A stretch of 43,329 bases of DNA from Caldifarciminota bacterium (lineage in GTDB: Bacteria; Hydrothermota; Hydrothermia; B15-G9). Both the position numbers and the translations under genes were made by a program. Where the stretch lies: positions 1 through 43,329 of the forward strand of contig WGAI01000024.1 of assembly GCA_015489175.1 (NCBI GenBank). Direction: 5' to 3'. This document shows positions 15,907-24,921 of the stretch, piece after piece; positions within the stretch are counted from its first letter, which is position 1; the number at the start of each line of letters is the position of its first letter. The notes under the pieces were generated by a model, which saw nothing but the letters and a program-made list of their open reading frames with translations, did not search any database and was not told where the DNA came from.

Positions 15907-16689
15907 ATGGAGAAACCTATTGTCTTCAGAAACAAGGGGCAGCAGCTGGTCGGCATGGTGCACATCCCTGAATTGGAAAACGGCAAAGTGCCGGCCGTGT
16001 TGATGTTGCATGGGTTCACAGGGCATAAGATAGAGACCCATCGCCTTTTCGTCAGGGCAGCAAGGCGGTTCGCCGAGAGGGGTATCGGCGTGTTCCGATT
16101 TGATTTCAGGGGTTCAGGCGATAGCGAGGGCAGGTTTGAAGACATGACCGTGCACGGAGAGCTGTCGGACGCAATGGCAGCGTGGAAATTTATGAAGGCG
16201 GAGATCGAGGAATTCGACACCGAACGGCTTGGAGTTCTGGGATTTAGTCTTGGCGGATGCGTTGCGGCAATGCTCGCTGGAAGGCTCACCGACCAGCTCA
16301 AAGCGCTTGTCCTGTGGTCTGCAGTCTCGGAGGAGCCCTCGGATAACTTCGATTACTTCCGGTTGATGTTCGAGAACAGGCCGAACAAATCAGTCGATTG
16401 GGTCGAGCACAGCGGATACCTTGTCGGCAGGAGGTTCTTTGAGGAGCTGGATAAGGTGCGTCCACTCGCCGATGTCAGGAACTATCATGGCCCCGTGCTC
16501 ATAGCTCACGGTAGTGAGGATAAAACAGTAAGCCCCAAACACGCAAAGACTTATTTCGAGGCGCTCAGGAACAACAGCGACGCCCAACTGCACATCATAG
16601 AAGGTGCTGGCCACACCTATTTGCAGCGTAAACACGAGGAACAGCTGATAAAGATCACCGTCAAATTCCTCGAAAAACACCTGAAATGA
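15907..16689 (+). CDS. alpha/beta-fold hydrolase (serine esterase type)
   Basis: 260 residues, a complete alpha/beta hydrolase with catalytic triad S114 (GFSLGG), D204 (HGSEDKTV) and H235 (GAGHTY), and an oxyanion-hole HGF at 35-37. Spacing and length resemble cytoplasmic feruloyl-esterase-like or BAAT-like hydrolases, acting on carboxylic esters; the natural substrate is unknown. There is no signal peptide. AGGAGGT stands 5-6 nt before the ATG, only 3 nt after the ABC ATPase stop, so it is in the same operon. Confidence 0.85.
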   Translation: MEKPIVFRNKGQQLVGMVHIPELENGKVPAVLMLHGFTGHKIETHRLFVRAARRFAERGIGVFRFDFRGSGDSEGRFEDMTVHGELSDAMAAWKFMKAEIEEFDTERLGVLGFSLGGCVAAMLAGRLTDQLKALVLWSAVSEEPSDNFDYFRLMFENRPNKSVDWVEHSGYLVGRRFFEELDKVRPLADVRNYHGPVLIAHGSEDKTVSPKHAKTYFEALRNNSDAQLHIIEGAGHTYLQRKHEEQLIKITVKFLEKHLK

Positions 16690-16693
16690 CCAG

Positions 16694-17539
16694 ATGTGGG
16701 TAATTTACGCATTGATTTCAGCCTTCTCGGTTGCCACATCCGATGCGCTCGCCAAGCTCGCCATGAAGAAGGCGAATATAAACGAGTTCTTCATTATCTG
16801 GCTACGCTACATTTTCGCATCCGCTTTTCTGGTGCCGCTCCTGATAAAAGTCCCCATCCCGCATCTGAGCGCCCGATTTTTTATGTGGCATCTGCTTTGG
16901 ATTCCGACGGAGTCTGTGGGGCTGTATCTTTCGTTAAAAGCGCTCAAGATCTCTCCCATCTCACTTGTCGGCCCGATAATGGCACTTACCCCGTTTTTCG
17001 CCCTGTTCGTTGGGTGGTTCCTTCTCGGCGAAGTCCCGTCGTGGAGGAAGGTTCCGGGCATATTGTTGATAATTTTCGGATCATTCATTCTCGGAACGGG
17101 CAGCACAAAGGTGCCCTTTGGCAGGATGCTGCACGAAAAGGGCGCGTGGATGATGACCGCAACAGCCTTCCTTTACAGCCTTTCGTCTGTAGCGGGTAAG
17201 GGGCTTGTAAACGAGGCTGGACCGATATTTTTCGGCATCTACTACGCAGTTGCCATGCTGATAGTGTTCACGCCGACCGGCATCGCCAACATAGGTGGTG
17301 ATCTGAGCAAGGCGAAATGGGAGCTTTTAGGCATGGGGTTCGCCTTCTCTATCACGATACTTTCCCACATGATGGCGGTCAAAAATGCGAATGTAGCCTA
17401 CATGATTGCGATCAAGCGCCTTTCAGGCATTTTCAGCGTCATCTGGGGCGGCATAATCTTCAAAGAACAGGAGCTTGGCAGCCGATTTGTCGGTGCATCC
17501 ATAATGATTGTCGGCGCTTTCCTGATAGCGGTGAGTTAG
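16694..17539 (+). CDS. EamA/DMT-family transporter
   Basis: 281 residues with about ten hydrophobic segments arranged as two EamA repeats (roughly 1-140 and 145-281). The second repeat ends in the typical IWGGIIFKEQELGSRFVGAS turn and a last helix. The family exports or exchanges small metabolites, amino acids or nucleotide sugars across the inner membrane, and sequence does not show which. It follows the hydrolase gene by 4 nt and is the last gene of the plus-strand cluster. It faces a minus-strand gene 6 nt away. Confidence 0.85.
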   Translation: MWVIYALISAFSVATSDALAKLAMKKANINEFFIIWLRYIFASAFLVPLLIKVPIPHLSARFFMWHLLWIPTESVGLYLSLKALKISPISLVGPIMALTPFFALFVGWFLLGEVPSWRKVPGILLIIFGSFILGTGSTKVPFGRMLHEKGAWMMTATAFLYSLSSVAGKGLVNEAGPIFFGIYYAVAMLIVFTPTGIANIGGDLSKAKWELLGMGFAFSITILSHMMAVKNANVAYMIAIKRLSGIFSVIWGGIIFKEQELGSRFVGASIMIVGAFLIAVS

Positions 17540-17545
17540 TCCACC

Positions 17546-18190
17546 TCAGCGCAGAGAGTAACGCAATCCGCTGAAGAACCTGAGCTCCAGCCGCGGCTGC
17601 TTGATGGCTCTATCCGCATCATCGTAAGTGTAGTCATGACGGCCATTTATAATCTCGCCGTCCGGACTGTAAGATGTGTCGTGAGCATACAGCACTGACT
17701 TGAAGAAGTAGTTGAGGCCCGCACCAAGAGTCAGACTTAGCTTTCTGTTTATCCGATAATACCGCTCAGCTCCCACACCTATGCCCCACGGATTGCTCTT
17801 CACATCGAAATCCTCGTTCCCGCCGACGAACTTGAAATTCCCAACAAATCGGGCATATCTTGGCCCGAAATACAGCTTCCACCTGTTCTTCTGATAGACG
17901 AGGTCAAAATCGAACTGCCAGAAATGACCCCTGTCCTCAGGTGTGCCATTGCGCGCATCGTTGATAAAGATTCGTCTCGCACTGTCGGCATTGCCGGGGT
18001 CACGGAAGAACAACCCGACAGCCACGCGCATGGAGAATGGGAAATCCTCAGCAACATTGTCAAGCTCGGTGTAGAAATTAAATCCTGCGCCGCCGTTAAA
18101 TCCAAGATTTAACCCCGAATAAAGGTGGGGTCTTGTCCCATAAGCCTCTCCTGCCAGAAAAATCAACATGACAAACATTGTCTTCTTCAT
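17546..18190 (-). CDS. small predicted outer-membrane beta-barrel protein
   Basis: 214 residues. A signal peptide (MKKTMFVMLIFLAGEAYG) is followed by amphipathic strands rich in Tyr, Phe and Gly, with tight DN/NG turns, ending ELRFFSGLRYSLR with a C-terminal aromatic/basic strand typical of outer-membrane barrels. The size suits an 8-stranded OmpA/OmpW-like barrel, though I see no family-specific motif. AGGAGGAGG lies just before the ATG and a promoter just upstream, so it is probably monocistronic. Confidence 0.65.
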   Translation of the reverse strand: MKKTMFVMLIFLAGEAYGTRPHLYSGLNLGFNGGAGFNFYTELDNVAEDFPFSMRVAVGLFFRDPGNADSARRIFINDARNGTPEDRGHFWQFDFDLVYQKNRWKLYFGPRYARFVGNFKFVGGNEDFDVKSNPWGIGVGAERYYRINRKLSLTLGAGLNYFFKSVLYAHDTSYSPDGEIINGRHDYTYDDADRAIKQPRLELRFFSGLRYSLR

Positions 18191-18212
18191 TTCCTCCTCC
18201 TTTTAGGCTGTA

Positions 18213-18241
18213 ATTATATCTCAATCTGGACGATTTCAGAA
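18213..18241 (-). promoter_or_regulatory. promoter of the small beta-barrel gene
   Basis: A perfect TATAAT (18213-18218, minus strand) 22 nt before the ATG, with TTCTGA (18236-18241) 17 nt further upstream as a poor -35 box. Confidence 0.5.
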
Positions 18242-18959
18242 TTGGAATGGGCTGAGGAAAACATCGGTGCCAAAGCGGGGCTTTCTTTGGGTTTCACGCC
18301 GTTACCTTGCAAAAGTTTTATTTCATTAAATACTTCCGTGAACGGATGCTCTTGAACCTTCTTGTGAGGACGGCGCTATACCGTCCGAATTGGCTGCACT
18401 TGTTTTGCGGCTTCGTTTGTGACCGAACAGCCCGAAAGACGGCACCTTACATCGTATTTGATATGATGTAGTTCAACTCGTGATATAGCTCGTTTGGGGA
18501 CGATTGCTGGTTACCTGCAACTTATTTAGTCACAAGGATACAAGATGTGGATTTCCCCGTTAACTTTCAAGGACTTCAAGCTCTTTTTTTCGGTTGATAA
18601 ATCTAATTATGGTTAGACTAATTTAAATTAGATTAAGTTTAATGCCGATAGGTGTTATTGCTTGTCTAACATGTCATTTAAGTGAGACATCACGCCAGAT
18701 GATAATATCACCTCAATGCATGTGAACCATGCGCAACAAGTCTTTCAGAAAAGCGGAGAAATTCCATTTAATATTTTTACGGAATGGATTGCCTCTCTCT
18801 TGCCACAGGAACAGATTTGTAGGGCAGAGAAGCAACTTTCTCGGTAGTATTTTGTGTGACCTGAAATGATGCCACTTCACAAGGGGCAAAAGGGCTGGAG
18901 CAGCATCGAACCTAAAGCATTTGTCGAAAACGATTCGATTGGTCGAAAAGCGCGGCGGA
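18242..18959. other. about 700-nt gap without a recognisable gene
   Basis: All frames are interrupted. I looked for tmRNA, RNase P and SRP RNA consensus segments and did not find them. Two dyad structures stand out: a hairpin at 18449-18469 (ACATCGTAT, TTG, ATATGATGT, one G/T pair) and a 24-nt AT-rich imperfect palindrome at 18613-18636 with the perfect core CTAATTTAAATTAG. A plus-strand stretch near 18510-18597 is open for about 30 codons but has no start signals. Confidence 0.5.
18613..18636. repeat. AT-rich palindrome in the gene gap
   Basis: TTA, two mismatched bases, then CTAATTTAAATTAG (18618-18631, perfect dyad), two mismatched bases and TAA. Such a symmetric site could be bound by a dimeric regulator, but no promoter or gene start is nearby. 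Confidence 0.45.
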
Positions 18960-20177
18960 TTACAGCTCCTGCGATACTTCTCCGACGGCCGTGATGTCGT
19001 CTAAATCGGTTATTTCCACCGGGTAAATCTTGCCATGCCGCAATCCTTTTCCTTCAAACCTGACGCGGATGTAGTTCTCCGATGTCCCCTGGAAGATGGA
19101 GGTATCGACCTGCTTTTCTACAATGACATGCAGCACCTTGCCGATAAATCCAGAGATATAATCGACTTTTTTCCTGTGAGCGATGTTGATCAGTTCCTTG
19201 ACCCGCTTCTTCCTTATGTGCTGCGGGACAGGTGGCCACTTCTCCGCTTCCGTGCCCGGACGGCGAGAATATTCAAAAACATGGATGTGACAGATGGGCG
19301 AGGACTGGATGTATGCCCTCGTGGCCTCATAATCCTGTTCGGTCTCAGTTGGGAAGCCAACAATTATATCTGTCCCGATAGCTATGTTCGGGATACTATC
19401 GACAAGCTTTCTGATTATGGCATCAAATTCCTTGAGCCTGTATGGGCGGCGCATCATCGCTAAAATCCTGTCGCTTGCGGACTGGAGCGAGATATGGAGG
19501 TGGGGCGCTATCCTGTCAAGATGCGAGCCCATGAGCTCGATAAGCCTGTCGGTAACATGAAGTGGCAATATCGACGAGAGCCTGTATCTAACTCCTTGAA
19601 TTTTAAGTAGTTCCTCCAAAAGAACCGTTAGGTCTGCCCCCCATTCCTTGCCCCAATCACCGACCTGCGTTCCGGTTATGACTATCTCCTCATAGCCGCT
19701 GTCGCGCAGCAGGATAGCCTCACCGATGATTTCATCCAGAGGGCGCGACCTCGATCTGCCGCGAACACGGGGCACAATGCAATACGAACAACGGAAATTG
19801 CAACCTTCCTGAACCTTCAGAAACGGCCTTGCCCTGTGCTGATAAGGCGTGATAGAGGGGGCATTGATGCCCAGATACTTCAAAAAATCCTTATACCTCC
19901 CTTGAAAGTCCACTGCATCGACCGATTTCAGAGATGGCAGGCAGCCGATTATGCCGACAATCGCCCCATCTTTCCGCTCGCGCATCGCTTTTCTGATCCA
20001 GCGGAGTGCGTCCCGCTCGCCGCGATGCGTCACGACACAGGTGTTGATCACGATAACATCAGCATCCGAAAGCTCGCTGCTCCTTCGATATCCGGCGGCC
20101 TCAAGCGCTACCGCAACAAGCTCCCCTTCATATTGGTTCACCTTGCAGCCAAAATTTTTGACGAAAAAGCTTCTCAT
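18960..20177 (-). CDS. mtaB: tRNA t6A37 methylthiotransferase MtaB
   Basis: A radical-SAM enzyme that converts t6A37 to ms2t6A in tRNAs reading ANN codons. Over 405 residues it has the N-terminal UPF0004 domain with cluster cysteines C11 (GCKVNQYE), C47 (NTCVVT) and C79 (GCLPS), and the SAM-cluster triad C126, C130, C133 (GCNFRCSYC), followed by VPRVRGRSRSR. A C-terminal TRAM-like stretch follows. The GCKVNQYE start is characteristic of MtaB rather than MiaB or RimO. Its ATG overlaps the rluD stop by 4 nt. It is the final gene of the yidC-khpB-mnmE-rluD-mtaB series. Confidence 0.93.
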   Translation of the reverse strand: MRSFFVKNFGCKVNQYEGELVAVALEAAGYRRSSELSDADVIVINTCVVTHRGERDALRWIRKAMRERKDGAIVGIIGCLPSLKSVDAVDFQGRYKDFLKYLGINAPSITPYQHRARPFLKVQEGCNFRCSYCIVPRVRGRSRSRPLDEIIGEAILLRDSGYEEIVITGTQVGDWGKEWGADLTVLLEELLKIQGVRYRLSSILPLHVTDRLIELMGSHLDRIAPHLHISLQSASDRILAMMRRPYRLKEFDAIIRKLVDSIPNIAIGTDIIVGFPTETEQDYEATRAYIQSSPICHIHVFEYSRRPGTEAEKWPPVPQHIRKKRVKELINIAHRKKVDYISGFIGKVLHVIVEKQVDTSIFQGTSENYIRVRFEGKGLRHGKIYPVEITDLDDITAVGEVSQEL

Positions 20178-21193
20178 GAGGAACGGATCTCACTGAAATT
20201 TGATCTGAGGTAATTCAGCAAATTCTGAAAGTCCTCTGGTATGGGCGCTTCAAACTCGACAGGTTTGCCGGTTGCGGGATGTTTGAAGGACAATCTCCTT
20301 GCATGAAGTGCCTGTCTGTCTATCAGTTTCAGCATCTCCCTGACATGGTCAACGCAGTTGGGGGGCACGACATTGAAAATTTTGCGTGTCTCCCTGCCGG
20401 AATATGTTGGATCGCCGACCACAGGGTATCCAAAATACTCGAAATGAACCCTTATCTGGTGAGTGCGGCCAGTTTTGAGGCTGACCTCGACGAGCGAGGC
20501 AACCCTGCCAAATTTTTCGAGGATACGGTATTCGGTTATGGCGGGTTTCGAGTGGAACGGTGTCACAGCCATCCGTTTTCGATCAATTGCGTGCCTGCCG
20601 ATAGGCGCCTCTATTGTTGAGCTGTCAAGTGGAGGCACGCCCCATAAAATCGCCCAGTAGATGCGTTTTGCCTCTTTGATCTCGATCTGGCGAGCGAGGC
20701 TTCTCACTGCCCGCTCCGACTTTGCGACGACCATGACACCACTGGTGTCCTTGTCCAGCCTGTGCACCACGCCGGGCCGAGTGCGATCACCCATGTCGGG
20801 CAGGTTCTTGATACGCCAGAGGATGGCGTTTATCAATGTGCCGGTCAGGTTGCCTCGCGCAGGATGCGTAACCATGCCCGGAGGCTTGTTCACGACGATT
20901 ATGTTTTCGTCCTCGTAAATTATATCGAGCTCAATCATTTCCGGAATGACCTCAAAGCTTTCCTGAAATTCGATCTCAGCGTAAATGTGATCGCCAGCTT
21001 TAACGCGATAACCCGGTCGAGACGGCTTCCCGTTTACAAGGACGACTCCCTTCTTGATTAGTTTTCCGACCTGACTCCTCGTTATGCCGATGCCGCTTTT
21101 GACAAGATAGATATCCAGACGGGTTCCTTCCATTTTTTGGGAAACTACCCGCTCGAATATTTTGATTTCGTAGGATCTTGCCTCATCTTCCAT
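20174..21193 (-). CDS. rluD: RluA/RluD-family pseudouridine synthase
   Basis: Isomerises uridines in ribosomal RNA to pseudouridine. 339 residues: an N-terminal S4 RNA-binding domain (LDIYLVKSGIGITRSQVGKL, about residues 24-85) and a catalytic domain with the family motif HRLDKDTSGV (about 143-152) containing the catalytic Asp, then RTHQIRVHF near residue 243. The architecture fits RluD (23S positions 1911, 1915, 1917), although RluA-type paralogues cannot be excluded by sequence alone. It follows mnmE by 30 nt and overlaps mtaB by 4 nt. Confidence 0.9.
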   Translation of the reverse strand: MEDEARSYEIKIFERVVSQKMEGTRLDIYLVKSGIGITRSQVGKLIKKGVVLVNGKPSRPGYRVKAGDHIYAEIEFQESFEVIPEMIELDIIYEDENIIVVNKPPGMVTHPARGNLTGTLINAILWRIKNLPDMGDRTRPGVVHRLDKDTSGVMVVAKSERAVRSLARQIEIKEAKRIYWAILWGVPPLDSSTIEAPIGRHAIDRKRMAVTPFHSKPAITEYRILEKFGRVASLVEVSLKTGRTHQIRVHFEYFGYPVVGDPTYSGRETRKIFNVVPPNCVDHVREMLKLIDRQALHARRLSFKHPATGKPVEFEAPIPEDFQNLLNYLRSNFSEIRSS

Positions 21194-21223
21194 CGGGAGT
21201 ATTATAAGGGCTGGCTTCGTTGC

Positions 21224-22585
21224 TTACTTACCTATGCAGAAATCGGAAAAAATCCTGTCAAGTATCTCATCCTCAATTGCACCAAGTCCGAGAAGTTTAC
21301 TCAGGTCGGCCGTAGCCCTCAAAATGTGATGTGATGCGATGTCCACGGGATAGCCTTCTTCGAGTCGCTTTCTGGCTTGATCGAGTTCAAGGAGGGCGCT
21401 GAGCGCCACATTCAGCTCGAAATCAGAAAGGGCAAACCCGCTTTCCGGATTGAAAATCAGGTGTAAAACCTCCGTGATCTGGCTCATCAGCTCGTCCACT
21501 CCCATACCGCTTGAGGCGGAAATGCGCACAACCCTGTGTTTCTGGAACTCATAGGGCAGCTGCATCTCATTCTCATCAACAAGATCCATCTTGTTGACGG
21601 CTATTATGATAGGCAGGTCGATATTGGATATGAATTCGAGCTCATCTTCGTAATTGCCGAGTGTGGCATCGACGACGAGTATGGCAAGGTCGGACTCCTC
21701 GACCGTGCGAATAGCAAACTCTACGCCGATCCGTTCGACTATGTCCTCGGTTTCTCTGAGCCCAGCTGTGTCCATAAGTTTTACCGGCATCCCGCCAATC
21801 AAAATCTCTTCGGAGACCACATCGCGTGTTGTGCCCGGTATCTCGGTCACGATGGCCCTTTCCCTGCCGAGGATGGCGTTGAACAATGTGGATTTGCCGG
21901 CGTTCGGCCTGCCGACGATGACCACTCTGGCGCCAAAAAGGTATGCACGACCCGATTTCCCCTCATCGATGAATTTTTCCAGTTCCGATGAGATGGAGAC
22001 TATCTCGTCGTGGATTTGTTGAAGCTCCAAATCCCCAACATCTTCCTCGAAGTTTATGCTTGCCTCGATTTCCTTTGCGAGTTCCAGAAGGCGGTCGTTT
22101 ATGACAGTGAGCCTGCTTGAGACCCATCCGTCAAGCTTGCGCCGAGCAAGTTTGACGCCGCGCTCGGTCTTTGCCTCGATCAAATCGAGCACACCCCTTG
22201 CCCTCACAAGGTCTATTTTCCCGTTCAGGAACGCCCTCTGAGTGAATTCGCCCCTTCTGGCGAGCCTCGCGCCAGCCCGCAGAAATGCGTTTAGGACCAT
22301 GTTGGACACGGTCAGCCCGCCGTGCGTTGAGACCTCGACCATGTCCTCGCCGGTGTAACTCCTGGGGGCTCGAAATGTCCAGAAAAGCACATCGTCGATC
22401 TCTTCGCCGCTGCGTGGATCGATCACAATGCCGCGATACACCTTTCGTGGTTGGCTTTCGGAAGGCCTTATTTTGCTTCTGATAACCCTGTCAGCGACAG
22501 AAAAAATATCATCCCCCGAAAGCCTTATGAGGGCTATAGCGCCGATGCCCGGAGGTGTGGCTAAAGCAGCAATAGGTTCCATCAA
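21224..22585 (-). CDS. mnmE: tRNA uridine-5-carboxymethylaminomethyl modification GTPase MnmE
   Basis: With MnmG it modifies U34 of tRNAs that read split codon boxes. 453 residues, normal length: an N-terminal folate-binding domain (PIAALATPPGIGAIALIRLS), a helical domain, an inserted G domain with P-loop GRPNAGKST (about 224-232), DTAGLRET and NKMD, and the C-terminal FCIGK with the essential Cys. The start overlaps the khpB stop by 4 nt. The GTPase is complete and unremarkable, in contrast to the MglA-like gene later in the window. Confidence 0.97.
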   Translation of the reverse strand: MMEPIAALATPPGIGAIALIRLSGDDIFSVADRVIRSKIRPSESQPRKVYRGIVIDPRSGEEIDDVLFWTFRAPRSYTGEDMVEVSTHGGLTVSNMVLNAFLRAGARLARRGEFTQRAFLNGKIDLVRARGVLDLIEAKTERGVKLARRKLDGWVSSRLTVINDRLLELAKEIEASINFEEDVGDLELQQIHDEIVSISSELEKFIDEGKSGRAYLFGARVVIVGRPNAGKSTLFNAILGRERAIVTEIPGTTRDVVSEEILIGGMPVKLMDTAGLRETEDIVERIGVEFAIRTVEESDLAILVVDATLGNYEDELEFISNIDLPIIIAVNKMDLVDENEMQLPYEFQKHRVVRISASSGMGVDELMSQITEVLHLIFNPESGFALSDFELNVALSALLELDQARKRLEEGYPVDIASHHILRATADLSKLLGLGAIEDEILDRIFSDFCIGK

Positions 22586-23187
22586 CGCTTCTTGGCAGGC
22601 GCTACGATCAGGTAGATGTTACGACCGCGCCTGATGGTATAGACCCTGATCTCTTTATCCTTCCTCAACTCCTCCCTGACTATCCTTCTTTCCTCAGGGG
22701 TAAGCGGGTCTATCCGCATCTCTTTGCCGGTATCCTTAACCCTTTTCGCCACGGCTAACGCTTTGTTCAACAGGAGCCGGCGTTTCCGCTCTTTGTAACT
22801 GGAAACATCCAGTTCAAGTTCAATCCTGTGGTTCTTACGCTGAACCATAAGCCTGATCAGGTGCTCGAAGGCCTCTAAATTTCTGCCATCTCTGCCGATC
22901 AGGGCGGAATCGAAGCCGCGCGTCCTGACATTCACATAATAGCCTTTTGGACCGGGCTTTATGTCAACTGTGCCAGTTGTTCCAAGCCTTTTGAGGAACT
23001 CCATGATAGTCTCTTCGATAAGGTCGAGTTCCTCACTGTCGAGGTAAAGCCTGACGCGGGCGGGTCTGCTTTCCCCTCCCGGATCAACTACCTCAAATCT
23101 TGCATCTGCTCTATCTATACCTCCTTTTTCAAGGGCTTTTTCCAATGCCTCTTCGACTGTCCTGCCTTCTTCCTCGATATACCGCAT
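22582..23187 (-). CDS. khpB: KhpB/Jag (SpoIIIJ-associated) RNA-binding protein
   Basis: 201 residues in three parts: Jag_N (MRYIEEEGRTVEEALEKAL), a KH-like domain (about 85-135, with the GRDGRNLEAFEHLIR loop), and a C-terminal R3H-type domain. The Jag/KhpB family binds RNA and influences cell division and envelope growth, and is nearly always next to yidC. I start at the ATG at 23187, which has GGAGG 6 nt upstream and the conserved N-terminus; an open frame extends 24 codons further. In the R3H domain the usual R-x3-H reads RRIVR, so the His is replaced by Arg. It overlaps mnmE by 4 nt. Confidence 0.92.
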   Translation of the reverse strand: MRYIEEEGRTVEEALEKALEKGGIDRADARFEVVDPGGESRPARVRLYLDSEELDLIEETIMEFLKRLGTTGTVDIKPGPKGYYVNVRTRGFDSALIGRDGRNLEAFEHLIRLMVQRKNHRIELELDVSSYKERKRRLLLNKALAVAKRVKDTGKEMRIDPLTPEERRIVREELRKDKEIRVYTIRRGRNIYLIVAPAKKR

Positions 23188-23278
23188 TTTTCGCCTCCGT
23201 GTTATGCCATGACCTAATTTTCGGCTCACCATGAGCCGCTCCACCACCAACAATTGCAAACCCCTTAATTTTAAAGTA

Positions 23279-24799
23279 TCAGTGGTGTGTCCTTCTTATC
23301 CAGAACTGCTCAATTATGCCGAGCAGGTTAAATGTCAACCAATACAGCACAACCCCTGACGGGAAGGTTATAAATATGAAAGTGAAGACCACAGGCATTA
23401 TTATTGCCATTAACCTTGACTGTTCGTCCTGTGTGGGCTGCATCAAAGCTTGACCCACGCTTGCAAGCCCCATGAGTATCGGCAGAATGTAATATGGATC
23501 TTTAGCCGAGAGATCCCGTATCCAGAGTATCCATGGCGCTCCTCTTAAGTCGATGTAAGTTTTCAGCACGAGGAACATGGCCCAGAATATCGGCAGCTGT
23601 AGGAGGATGACCAGACAACCGGAGAACGGGTTAACGCCATATTGCTTGTAAAGCTCCATCGTCTCACGCTGCAGCCTCTGCGGGTCGTCTTTATACATCC
23701 TCCTCAAAGCGTCTATCTTGGGTTTAAGTTGCTGCATCCTGTGCATGTTACGCAGATTTTTGATGTTGAGCGGGAAAAATACCAGCTTCATCAAAACCGA
23801 GAACAGGACGATCGCCCATCCGTAGTTGTGCACGATGTGGTTGTAAATAAACCTCAGGATCGCGAGCAGAGCTTTGGAGAACGGGCGGATTATGCCGGGG
23901 CCGAAGTCGTAAGCCTTCCAAAGGCCGTAGCCTATGTTTCGCAGGAGGTAGTAATCGATGGGGCCGAGATAGACCGTGGCGACTGTCGTGTGGCCATGAG
24001 CTGTTAGAACCAGTTTCGTATCAAATTTTCCATCGGAAATGCCTGTGATGTCGTCGAGTTTCGTCCCGTTCGGGACAACAGCGAACATGAAATATTTTGT
24101 CCGATACCCAACCCATTCGGCGTCCTCGAGGTCTATGCTGTAACTCCCCCTGAATTTCTTGGGCGGGTATTTTTTGAGCTTATCTTTGAAAACGAGCAAT
24201 CCTGTGTATCTCAATTCGTCCTTCTCGTTCTCCTCGTTCGGATTGATGCCAGTCATGAGGAGCGTGTCAGGCCCCTGAAACTTCACAATGTAGCTGTCGG
24301 GGTAAAATGTGTAGATTTTGGCTGCCGTGAACGAATCGCCGATCGGCACCGAGAAGACAAGCGTCAAACTCGAATCTCTGAGCTGGAAGGTGTCACGAAC
24401 GGGGAACGCCGGCCTGATGTAATCGTCCAGTTTAGACGCGAACATGTATCCGTCTTCGGGCACAAGTTCAGCATGGTATTTTTTGATGTAAAAGCTGTGT
24501 ATGGTGCCATGTCCATCCAATTTGACCGTGAAAAGAGGGCCATCGAGATTTATCGACACGGTATCGAGGGGCACAGGTGCCTTCTCTGCCTGTACGATTG
24601 TGTCCTTAACAGTGTCGGGAGCCGCAATTGACAGGCTTCCAGCTGTGTCAGCGGTGGATACACCTGTCGAGCCGGCAGCAAGGCTGTCGGCGATGACCAT
24701 GCGTTTTTCCTGCTGAGGCTTGAGATAGACGATCTGCCAGATAATCAAAAATGCCAGAAATAGCACCGTAGCTAATATAACCCTTCTTGTCGTATCCAT
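23279..24799 (-). CDS. yidC: membrane protein insertase YidC
   Basis: Inserts and folds inner-membrane proteins, alone or with Sec. About 506 residues from the ATG at 24799, preceded by GGGGGAG. The first transmembrane helix is LATVLFLAFLIIWQIVYL. A large periplasmic beta-sandwich domain follows (about 60-300), as in Gram-negative YidC, then the conserved five-helix core from about residue 310 with GWAIVLFSVLMKLVFFPLN and MQQLKPKIDALR. The Gram-negative architecture supports a diderm cell. An open frame extends 45 codons upstream but lacks start signals. rpmH, rnpA and yidD, usually just upstream, are missing; a divergent phosphoesterase gene is there instead. Confidence 0.95.
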   Translation of the reverse strand: MDTTRRVILATVLFLAFLIIWQIVYLKPQQEKRMVIADSLAAGSTGVSTADTAGSLSIAAPDTVKDTIVQAEKAPVPLDTVSINLDGPLFTVKLDGHGTIHSFYIKKYHAELVPEDGYMFASKLDDYIRPAFPVRDTFQLRDSSLTLVFSVPIGDSFTAAKIYTFYPDSYIVKFQGPDTLLMTGINPNEENEKDELRYTGLLVFKDKLKKYPPKKFRGSYSIDLEDAEWVGYRTKYFMFAVVPNGTKLDDITGISDGKFDTKLVLTAHGHTTVATVYLGPIDYYLLRNIGYGLWKAYDFGPGIIRPFSKALLAILRFIYNHIVHNYGWAIVLFSVLMKLVFFPLNIKNLRNMHRMQQLKPKIDALRRMYKDDPQRLQRETMELYKQYGVNPFSGCLVILLQLPIFWAMFLVLKTYIDLRGAPWILWIRDLSAKDPYYILPILMGLASVGQALMQPTQDEQSRLMAIIMPVVFTFIFITFPSGVVLYWLTFNLLGIIEQFWIRRTHH

Positions 24800-24891
24800 T
24801 TCTCCCCCGCTTTGAGCTAAATTTCCGTCACAAATAAGTTGAGTGCTTAGAGGATAAAGCATAATTGTGTTTACCTTAAGGCCTCCGACAC

Positions 24892-24921
24892 ATAACAGAC
24901 GGGATATGCAGAACCTGTAAA
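24892..24921 (-). promoter_or_regulatory. putative promoter of the yidC operon
   Basis: TTTACA (24916-24921), an 18-nt spacer and TGTTAT (24892-24897) on the minus strand. The -35 box abuts the -35 box of the divergent phosphoesterase promoter, so the two promoters would be back to back. Confidence 0.4.
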
